Below, one piece after another: positions 1-4,541 of a stretch of DNA of 7,319 bases; within the stretch, counting starts at the first letter, position 1; every line of letters starts with the position of its first letter. Location of the stretch: positions 1-7,319 of the forward strand of contig CANQUY010000088.1 of the NCBI GenBank assembly GCA_947627125.1, in the 5' to 3' direction. Source of the DNA: an uncultured Clostridia bacterium (GTDB lineage Bacteria; Bacillota; Clostridia; Christensenellales; Borkfalkiaceae). The notes under the pieces were generated by a model, which saw only the letters and a list, made by a program, of their open reading frames with translations, did no database searches and was not told where the DNA came from. A program made the translations under genes and the position numbers.

Positions 1-73
1 GACAGGACTTGAACCTGCATGGTCTCCCACAGGAACCTGAAACCTGCGCGTCTGCCAGTTTCGCCACATCCGC
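1..73 (-). tRNA. tRNA-Leu (anticodon CAG), 3' end cut off by window edge
   Basis: Reading the minus strand from position 73, a class II tRNA can be folded. It has acceptor 5' strand GCGGATG (73-67), a D-stem GCG/CGC around an AAACTGGCAGA loop, an anticodon arm CAGGT-TTCAGGT-TCCTG giving anticodon CAG, a long variable arm with stem TGG/CCA, and a T-arm GCAGG-TTCAAGT-CCTGT. The long variable arm and the CAG anticodon identify leucine (CUG codons). The last visible base is the first of the 3' acceptor strand, so the remaining acceptor bases, the discriminator and any encoded CCA lie outside the window. The base pair closing the anticodon stem (31-39) would be a U-U mismatch, and the first T-stem pair is G-U. 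The gene starts 58 nt after the stop of the S51 hydrolase gene. I see no convincing promoter of its own, so it may be co-transcribed or have a weak promoter in that gap. Confidence 0.93.
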
Positions 74-131
74 ATGTTGCTCCTATTTTGATACGGCGGA
101 GCTGCCGAAGCGGGAGATAAATCCCCGCAGA

Positions 132-824
132 TCAAGCCGAAAATTCGGTCTTGACGATCTTTTCGCCCGAGGAGCCGTCGAGAAGCCAAACTTTCCCGCC
201 GCCCGATACCGTTTTGACGGGCTCGCCGTCTGCAAATTCCACAGCGGCATTGTTCTCAACGCCCCAAGCGCAAAATCTATTATACCTCACAATTTCGTCA
301 AAGTCAAGCATTCTTTCATTGTAATGGGGAGAAATTTTTCCTTTCAGCCAGCCGAGCCCCCTGTACATTTTGTATTCGCCCTCGACGACGGAGTCCGAAT
401 ACATATCCTCGAACCAGCAAATCCCCCCTGCCGAGAGGCCGACGATGAACACTCCCCTCTCGTATGCCTCCCGAATGAGGCCCAAAAGCCCCGTCGCCTT
501 CCACTGCTCGAGCATATAGACGGTGTTGCCGCCGCCGATATAGAGAAAGTCTGCCTTTTCAAACTTGCCCTTCATCTTCTCCATGTCGAATTCACGGTTC
601 ACGGTGAGGGCAACGTCTGTTTTAATATCGAATATTCCCGTATACACCTTGTGAAAGGTGTTGTAATAGGGCATGCAGTCATGGCTCGCTGTGGGAATGA
701 AGAGCCCGCAGGCGCGTCTTTCCCCCGCGATCTTCTTCGCCTCTGCGGCAATATATGCATCGATCGTAAGGGTTTCCCTCTCCCGTATCTCTCCCCCGCC
801 GATGGCAAGAATGCGTCTAATCAT
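132..824 (-). CDS. Peptidase S51 family protein (peptidase E-like, class I glutamine amidotransferase-like fold)
   Basis: This 230-residue protein matches peptidase E/YgaJ-type members of the S51 family in length. Visible motifs are an N-terminal AIGGG strand-loop (residues 7-11), LYIGGGNT (94-101, the family's substrate-pocket glycine loop), the nucleophile elbow GLSAGG with the likely catalytic Ser131, and SPHYNER with the probable catalytic His167. Known S51 members are cytoplasmic serine hydrolases that cleave Asp-X dipeptides or, in cyanophycinases, Asp-Arg dipeptides from cyanophycin. The substrate here cannot be read from sequence. There is no signal peptide. I chose the ATG at 824 because the fold begins with MIRRILAIGGG and an AGGGAAGGG-type ribosome binding site lies just upstream. 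An in-frame extension to 959 exists but is low-complexity Arg/Ser antisense sequence. The start overlaps the stop of the double-PII gene by 8 nt (ATGATTAG), indicating translational coupling as last gene of the rpiB cluster. Family assignment is firm; exact activity is open. Confidence 0.85.
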   Translation of the reverse strand: MIRRILAIGGGEIRERETLTIDAYIAAEAKKIAGERRACGLFIPTASHDCMPYYNTFHKVYTGIFDIKTDVALTVNREFDMEKMKGKFEKADFLYIGGGNTVYMLEQWKATGLLGLIREAYERGVFIVGLSAGGICWFEDMYSDSVVEGEYKMYRGLGWLKGKISPHYNERMLDFDEIVRYNRFCAWGVENNAAVEFADGEPVKTVSGGGKVWLLDGSSGEKIVKTEFSA

Positions 825-1629
825 CGTTCCCTTCCCTCTTTGTCTGAACTTCCGTTTCCTCTTCGTCCGCCGCCGAGATGCCCGCCGTCCGATCGACGGG
901 GAGCGCAAAGATGACCCCGCAGGCGGACGTTTTGAGCCCCACTTTCTCCGAAAGGGCATCCATGATGGCCTGCGTGTGCTCCTTCTTCGTGAGGATCATG
1001 AGCATTTCCTGCTCCTCAAGCAGGGTGATACCGACGAACTGTTCCGCCTTGCGGTTCTCCGTTGCGCGGGCGCGGATCACGGTGCCGCCCGAAGCCCCTG
1101 CACTGCGGGCAGCTTCCATCGCGTCGTCCACATTCCCCGAACGTACCACGGCGATGACGAGATTGTATTTTCTGTCCTCATGTTTCATGATCCTTTTCTC
1201 CTCCTGTTCCTGATGGGACGCCGCCCCGAGGATCCCGTCCGCGACCTTCTGTGAGATCCCCGCCAAGGGGACGGTGAACGAAATTCCCTTGCCTGCGAGA
1301 TAGAGGGACATCTGGGTGCGGAGCTCCTTCATGACGCTCTCCTCGTCCGCCTCGGGAATGATGGAGAACACAATGGTCTTTTCCGTTTCGCCGATGCCGA
1401 GGTAGTCGAGCAGGGCCGAATAGGCGGTGCCGTAGCCCGTAAACGTAAAGCTGAGCGCGACGGAGAGCTCATCGACGATCCCCTTCACCTTCCGCCCGCT
1501 GCCGCGGTTTACGATGCTGATGAGAAGTTTGGGGCGGTTGACCCTTTTTGGCTTTTCGGGCTGTTTCATGATGTGCATGGCCGTCGCAACGGCCTTGACG
1601 GGCTGTAAGATCGCAGTTTTCTTGGCCAT
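817..1629 (-). CDS. Tandem PII-like regulator (two GlnB-like domains in one chain)
   Basis: This 270-residue soluble protein appears to hold two PII-like domains. Domain 1 (about 32-127) begins RPKLLISIV and contains a TGYGTAYS turn, LDYLGIGETEK and a terminal FTVPLAGIS strand. Domain 2 (about 154-250) begins KYNLVIAVV and contains GASGGTVIRARAT (176-190), EEQEMLMIL and a matching terminal strand FALPVDRTAGIS. Both follow the PII order: a first beta strand, a helix, a T-loop region, a central strand (IVFSIIP or EMLMILT), a second helix and a final strand. A basic 31-residue N-terminal segment and an acidic C-terminal tail (253-270) flank them. Classical PII proteins are trimers of ~112-residue single domains that bind ATP/ADP/2-oxoglutarate and plug transporters such as AmtB. 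The YRGAEY uridylylation motif is absent. The ATG at 1629 lies 1 nt after the DUF1538 stop (TGAAATG) with GAGGTG upstream, so the two are coupled. The family is clear; ligand and target are inferred, and the target is most likely the DUF1538 protein. Confidence 0.85.
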   Translation of the reverse strand: MAKKTAILQPVKAVATAMHIMKQPEKPKRVNRPKLLISIVNRGSGRKVKGIVDELSVALSFTFTGYGTAYSALLDYLGIGETEKTIVFSIIPEADEESVMKELRTQMSLYLAGKGISFTVPLAGISQKVADGILGAASHQEQEEKRIMKHEDRKYNLVIAVVRSGNVDDAMEAARSAGASGGTVIRARATENRKAEQFVGITLLEEQEMLMILTKKEHTQAIMDALSEKVGLKTSACGVIFALPVDRTAGISAADEEETEVQTKREGNDD

Positions 1630-1630
1630 T

Positions 1631-3166
1631 TCAGTCCACCTCGTACAGCAAGATCCTGTCGTCCACGGCGAGGAAAGTCTTTTTGATCCTGTTCGTCTTG
1701 ATCTTATAGAGAATGCCGAGGATCTGGATGGAGATGAGCGGCGTGAGGGCGACAAAGGCGACGCAGCCAAACGCGTCCGTCATGACAAAATCGGCCGCCC
1801 CGCCGTGGAGGGCGGTGCATGCCCCGATTGCCATCGGAAGGACAAAGGAGGAAACGAGCGCGCCGCTCGCAACGCCGCCCGAGTCGAACGCGATCCCCGT
1901 GAACATGGGAGGCGTAAAGAAGGTCAGAAGGAGCGCGACTGCGTAGCCGGGGATCAGGATCCACATGATATTGATCCCCGTGAGGATCCTCGTCATGGCG
2001 AGCCCCAAGGAAATGCAAACCCCGATACAGAGCCCCTTTTTCATGGCGCTTGCGCGGATCGCACCCGCAGAGAGCCGCTCGACCTGCTTATTGAGAACGT
2101 GCACGGCGGGTTCAGCCGCAACGATAAAATACCCGAGGAGCATGCCGACGGGAATGAGGAGCCAACCGCCCCACTTGGAGGCAAGGATCTCTCCGATCGC
2201 GACGCCCACGGGCATAAATCCGACGCTTGCGCCCGTCAAAAAGAGCACGAGGCCGACAAAGGTATACAAAAATCCGACGAAGATGCGTACGAGCTGCCGC
2301 TTCCCGATGGAGCGCGTGATGAGCTGGAAACAGAGAAAGAACACGACGATGGGCGAAATCGCGATCCCCACCTCGCCGCTGTGTTCCGCAAGGCCGTAGA
2401 GATATTCCGTGAGGGCCTCCCGCGTGGTTTCAACGGAAACGGGCGGCGTCATCGTATACGGGACGTCGTGGATGTGAAAGACGATGGCGAGCGTCAGCAC
2501 TGCGATGATGGGCCCCACGCTCGAGAGGGCGACGAGGCCGAAGGAATCGCTCTCGCCGTCCTTGCGGATGGACGACACGCCGACGCCGAGGGAGATGATG
2601 AAGGGAACAGTCATGGGACCCGTGGTCACCCCGCCCGCGTCAAAGGAAACCGCCCAAAAGTCGGGCGCGACAAAGATACTCAGCACGAACGCCGCCGCAT
2701 AAAAGAGGATGAGCAGCCACGAGAGCCGTATGCGAAATACGATGCGGAGCATTGCGATCAGCAAAAACACCCCCACTCCCGCCGCGACGGTGAGAATGAG
2801 GAGATAGTTGCCGAGCGGCGTCTTTTGCGCCAGCGACGGGACCTGCCCCGCCAAGATCTGCAGGTCGGGCTCGGCGACCGTCACAATGATCCCGATGACA
2901 AAGGAGAGAAGGGCGATGAGCCAGATCTTCCGCGATTTCGTCATGGCCGTGCCGATATTCTCGCCGATGACGAGCATGGACATGTCCGCGCCGAGCGTAA
3001 ACATTCCCATGCCGAGGATGAGGAACACGACCCCGCCGAGAAAGAGCACAAAGGTGCCCGTGTCAAGCGGCGCGACCGTGGCGGCAAGGATCGTGATGAT
3101 GAGTGCGATCGGGAGAACGGATGTGAGAGATTCCACGATCTTATCCCGCAGGGCCTTGCTCCGCAT
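1631..3166 (-). CDS. DUF1538 family integral membrane protein, internally duplicated (putative transporter/antiporter)
   Basis: This 511-residue, strongly hydrophobic protein has many predicted membrane segments (for example 17-33, 37-59, 82-98, 119-141, 148-167 and their counterparts in the second half). It consists of two homologous halves. AEP (98-100) in half 1 matches AEP (351-353) in half 2. FDAGGVTTG (175-183) matches FDSGGVASG (427-435), and SDSFGLVAL (206-214) matches TDAFGCVAF (463-471). The offset is a near-constant 252-257 residues. This is the hallmark of DUF1538 proteins. As I recall, paired DUF1538 proteins (UmpA/UmpB) from Halomonas were reported as a two-component Na+(Li+,K+)/H+ antiporter; here both units are one polypeptide. 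The substrate is not visible in the sequence. The paired D-x-GG-V motifs in membrane re-entrant-like positions are candidate ion sites. The ATG at 3166 follows a perfect AAGGAGG by 6 nt and lies 18 nt after rpiB. The stop is 1 nt from the double-PII start. Confidence 0.9.
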   Translation of the reverse strand: MRSKALRDKIVESLTSVLPIALIITILAATVAPLDTGTFVLFLGGVVFLILGMGMFTLGADMSMLVIGENIGTAMTKSRKIWLIALLSFVIGIIVTVAEPDLQILAGQVPSLAQKTPLGNYLLILTVAAGVGVFLLIAMLRIVFRIRLSWLLILFYAAAFVLSIFVAPDFWAVSFDAGGVTTGPMTVPFIISLGVGVSSIRKDGESDSFGLVALSSVGPIIAVLTLAIVFHIHDVPYTMTPPVSVETTREALTEYLYGLAEHSGEVGIAISPIVVFFLCFQLITRSIGKRQLVRIFVGFLYTFVGLVLFLTGASVGFMPVGVAIGEILASKWGGWLLIPVGMLLGYFIVAAEPAVHVLNKQVERLSAGAIRASAMKKGLCIGVCISLGLAMTRILTGINIMWILIPGYAVALLLTFFTPPMFTGIAFDSGGVASGALVSSFVLPMAIGACTALHGGAADFVMTDAFGCVAFVALTPLISIQILGILYKIKTNRIKKTFLAVDDRILLYEVD

Positions 3167-3172
3167 GCCCCG

Positions 3173-3179
3173 CCTCCTT
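3173..3179 (-). promoter_or_regulatory. Perfect ribosome binding site of the DUF1538 gene
   Basis: The minus strand reads AAGGAGG, fully complementary to the anti-Shine-Dalgarno of 16S rRNA, 6 nt before the ATG at 3166. It lies inside the 18-nt gap after rpiB and fixes the start of the membrane protein. It is the strongest site in the window, suggesting the membrane protein is translated well relative to rpiB. Confidence 0.85.
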
Positions 3180-3184
3180 TCAAA

Positions 3185-3637
3185 TTATTTCAGATATTTC
3201 TTTTCGATGAGCGCGATCTTGTCGATGCGCCGCTGATGTTTTTCAAGATGGGAAAATTCCGTCGCGAGGAAGGTCTTGACGATGTCGATGGCGAGGTTGA
3301 CGCCGACGATCCCGCCGCCGAGGGCGAGGACGTTCGCGTCGTTGTGCTCGCGGGTGAGCCGCGCGCAGGTCGCATCCGTGCAGAGAGCGCAGCGGATCCC
3401 CGGGACCTTGTTGGCCGCGATGGAAATACCGATGCCCGTCGTGCAGATGAAGATGCCTCTGTCGCATTCTCCCCTCGCGACGGCTTCCGCGCCCTGAAGC
3501 GCAAAGTCGGGATAGTCGCAGGAACAATCGGTCGTCGTGCCGAAGTCCTCGACTTCATAGTTGTTTTCATTGAGATAGCGAACGATGGCATTCTTTAAGG
3601 CAAGTCCGCCGTGGTCGCATGCAACTGCTATTTTCAT
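3185..3637 (-). CDS. rpiB: Ribose-5-phosphate isomerase B
   Basis: This 150-residue cytoplasmic enzyme of the RpiB/LacAB family interconverts ribulose 5-phosphate and ribose 5-phosphate in the non-oxidative pentose phosphate pathway. Visible active-site elements are ACDHGG with His9, the anion-hole/catalytic loop ICTTGIGIS with Cys65 and Thr67, SIAANK, and REHNDANVLALGG with His98. The C-terminal HQRRIDKI segment is also typical. The length equals the usual ~150. The start at 3637 is chosen because MKIAVACDHGG is the canonical N-terminus and CGGAG lies 6 nt upstream. An in-frame ATG nine codons earlier (3664) has no such support. The loop reads CTTG where E. coli has CGTG. The protein carries eight cysteines, including CSC (38-40) and C83, C86 and C91, more than usual. 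It is probably the first gene of a transcript that continues into DUF1538, PII and S51. B. subtilis ywlF is also adjacent to a ywlE and a sua5 homologue. Confidence 0.95.
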   Translation of the reverse strand: MKIAVACDHGGLALKNAIVRYLNENNYEVEDFGTTTDCSCDYPDFALQGAEAVARGECDRGIFICTTGIGISIAANKVPGIRCALCTDATCARLTREHNDANVLALGGGIVGVNLAIDIVKTFLATEFSHLEKHQRRIDKIALIEKKYLK

Positions 3638-3662
3638 GATATGCTCCGTTTTGATTTGAATC

Positions 3663-3668
3663 ATTATA
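3663..3668 (-). promoter_or_regulatory. Candidate -10 box (TATAAT) for the rpiB-DUF1538-PII-S51 cluster
   Basis: The minus strand shows a perfect TATAAT within an AT-rich stretch that stands out from the GC-rich surroundings. It ends 25 nt before the rpiB ATG, which would give a leader of roughly 20 nt with the CGGAG site. No good -35 hexamer is visible 16-18 nt upstream (the sequence there is ACAACG or similar), and there is no TGn extended -10. Transcription from here is therefore plausible but not certain. Confidence 0.45.
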
Positions 3669-3687
3669 AAGAAATACTTCGCTTTCG

Positions 3688-3761
3688 TTGTGCGGCGTCA
3701 TGCTGAGAACAGGTGTTATACGAAGTCTGCGAAACTCGACCCGAAGCATCTCGCCGCACAA
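3688..3761. repeat. Interspersed hairpin module, copy A (10-bp closing stem)
   Basis: A 74-bp module is closed by a perfect 10-bp inverted repeat, TTGTGCGGCG (3688-3697) and CGCCGCACAA (3752-3761). Its interior carries the core words TCATGCTGAGAA, CGAAGTC and CCCGAAGCATCTCGC. The same core words occur in the opposite orientation in copy B, immediately to the right. It lies between ywlE and rpiB, just upstream of the rpiB -10 candidate. It is non-coding; I see no transposase or coding potential, so it behaves like a small palindromic interspersed element. Function unknown. Confidence 0.7.
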
Positions 3762-3774
3762 TCGTCCATGAAAT

Positions 3775-3844
3775 GCCCCGCGAGATTCTTCGGGTTAGGT
3801 TATCGGACTTCGTTCTTTCTCACATTCTCAGAATGACGCGGGGC
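3775..3844. repeat. Interspersed hairpin module, copy B (8-bp closing stem, inverted relative to copy A)
   Basis: A 70-bp module is closed by a perfect 8-bp inverted repeat, GCCCCGCG (3775-3782) and CGCGGGGC (3837-3844). Its reverse complement contains TCATTCTGAGAA, CGAAGTC and CCCGAAGAATCTCGC, matching copy A apart from two single-base differences in the conserved words and unrelated spacers. The closing stem sequence differs from that of copy A but is still fully paired. Copies A and B together form a large, imperfect inverted repeat spanning 3695-3839 with a short centre. Confidence 0.7.
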
Positions 3845-3862
3845 GGAGCGGAGGATTCAAAA

Positions 3863-3944
3863 CCCCTCAGTCACTACGTGACAGCTCCCCTATGAGGGGA
3901 GCCAAGGGGCTCTCTCTTGCCTATCCCCCGAGGGGGAGCCAAGG
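3863..3944. repeat. Two-hairpin palindromic repeat (forward copy) with an extra third hairpin
   Basis: After CCCCTCA comes a small hairpin GTCAC-TAC-GTGAC (3870-3882). Next is a GC-rich hairpin GCTCCCCT-ATG-AGGGGAGC (3884-3902) followed by CAAGG. A third hairpin follows, with outer arms GGCTC/GAGCC (3908-3912, 3936-3940) and inner TCCCC/GGGGA. The segment AGGGGAGCCAAGG (3895-3907) recurs as AGGGGGAGCCAAGG (3931-3944), so the third hairpin looks like a partial tandem duplication of the second. A reverse-oriented relative is present at 7062-7114. No coding potential is seen. Confidence 0.65.
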
Positions 3945-3968
3945 AATCCCGCCTCCTACTGCCAAAGG

Positions 3969-4065
3969 CGCTCATTCTGAGCCGTAGGCGAAGAATCTCA
4001 TAAACCTACGGACTTCGTTCAAGGGGATCCTTCCCCTTCGGCTACGCTCAGGGTCAGGATGAGCG
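3969..4065. repeat. Composite inverted-repeat module abutting the ywlE stop codon
   Basis: The ends CGCTCATTCTGA (3969-3980) and TCAGGATGAGCG (4054-4065) pair over 12 positions with a single G-T. Inside are a perfect 7-bp pair CCGTAGG (3982-3988)/CCTACGG (4005-4011) and a tight hairpin AAGGGGA-TCCT-TCCCCTT (4021-4038). It reuses the words TCATTCTGAG and CGAAGAATCTC, and shares the 12-mer CGGACTTCGTTC (4009-4020) with copy B (3804-3815). The element ends 2 nt from the ywlE TAA (4068-4070). It would therefore form the 3' end of the dnaB-sua5-ywlE transcript and could act as a processing or stability structure. There is no T-run in either direction, so I do not call it a rho-independent terminator. 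Confidence 0.65.
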
Positions 4066-4067
4066 GG

Positions 4068-4541
4068 TTACCCCATGCACCACGTCTTGATGATGAGCGG
4101 AATGACTTCTCGGATGGCGCGGAGGGTCATGCGGTAGACGTCGATGCCCTGTCCGTAGGGGTCGGGGATCTCCTTCCCCGCGATCGCGTAAAAACTCGTC
4201 ACATTTTTGGAGTTGAGCCGCTTCGTCTGCGCCTCCGTCATGGTGATGACGATGTACGCCTCCTGCAGCATCTTTTCCGTCAGTTGGCGGGGTTTGAACG
4301 TCTTGTTGACGGGGATCCCCGCCTCGGCGAGAGCCTGTGCGCTGTTGGGGCTGAGCGTGCTGCCCTTTTCGGCATGAATGCCCGCGGAGGAAACGACATA
4401 GCCCGAGATCTTCTTCTTTCTGAGTTCCTTGCGAAGGGCGGCCTCCGCCATCGGGGAGCGGCAAGTGTTCCCCGTGCAGACGAAAAGGATCTTCTTTTTG
4501 GGTTCGGTTTTCTTTTTGGGTTCAGTTTTCTTCTGTTCCAT
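4068..4541 (-). CDS. ywlE: Low-molecular-weight phosphatase, protein arginine phosphatase type (YwlE-like)
   Basis: This 157-residue cytoplasmic phosphatase of the LMW-PTP fold carries the P-loop VCTGNTCRSPMAEA with nucleophile Cys22 and Arg28. SSAGIHAEKG (51-60) and the general-acid loop DPYGQG with Asp127 are also present. The P-loop threonine (Thr26, in CTGNTCRS) corresponds to Thr11 of B. subtilis YwlE. There it confers phospho-arginine specificity, whereas tyrosine phosphatases have isoleucine. Activity is therefore predicted on phospho-arginine left by a McsB-type kinase, which is not in this window. The start overlaps the end of sua5 by 20 nt. No alternative start exists nearer the P-loop, so the protein has a 17-residue Lys-rich extension (MEQ plus repeated KKTEPK) compared with YwlE, encoded by an 18-bp tandem repeat. 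A GGGGTGG sequence upstream is a modest ribosome binding site. The TAA is followed 2 nt later by an inverted-repeat module. Confidence 0.93.
   Translation of the reverse strand: MEQKKTEPKKKTEPKKKILFVCTGNTCRSPMAEAALRKELRKKKISGYVVSSAGIHAEKGSTLSPNSAQALAEAGIPVNKTFKPRQLTEKMLQEAYIVITMTEAQTKRLNSKNVTSFYAIAGKEIPDPYGQGIDVYRMTLRAIREVIPLIIKTWCMG
4492..4527 (-). repeat. 18-bp tandem duplication at the sua5/ywlE overlap
   Basis: Two adjacent 18-bp units (4492-4509 and 4510-4527) differ at one base (TTCGG versus TTCAG). They encode the repeated TEPKKK at the N-terminus of YwlE. The single difference matters: in the copy nearer sua5 it creates the TGA stop of sua5 (4522-4524), whereas the other copy reads CGA in that register. 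The duplication therefore lies exactly where the two coding frames overlap. Confidence 0.85.

Noticed and set aside
74..131. Promoter or terminator between the S51 gene and tRNA-Leu
   Set aside because: There is only a weak stem GCGGG/CCCGC with a 9-nt loop and no T-run, and no recognisable -35/-10 pair.
9..914. 301-residue open frame on the plus strand
   Set aside because: It runs through the tRNA-Leu gene in antisense and then antisense to the S51 hydrolase, without recognisable domains.
825..959. N-terminal extension of the S51 hydrolase
   Set aside because: It is a low-complexity Arg/Ser sequence overlapping the PII gene. The fold begins at MIRRILAIGGG and the ribosome binding site sits just before that ATG.
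1514..3598. 694-residue open frame on the plus strand
   Set aside because: It is antisense to the DUF1538 and rpiB genes, has an extreme Asp/Glu/Arg/His composition from reading hydrophobic codons backwards, shows no family motif, and arises from high GC at third codon positions.
3713..3895. 60-residue open frame in the ywlE-rpiB gap
   Set aside because: It is entirely composed of the palindromic repeat modules and has no ribosome binding site.
4021..4038. AAGGGGA-TCCT-TCCCCTT hairpin as a rho-independent terminator
   Set aside because: The stem is good, but no T-run follows on either strand.
3688..4065. CRISPR array in the repeat-rich gap
   Set aside because: The repeats are few, inverted, of unequal length and not separated by regular unique spacers; there are no cas genes.
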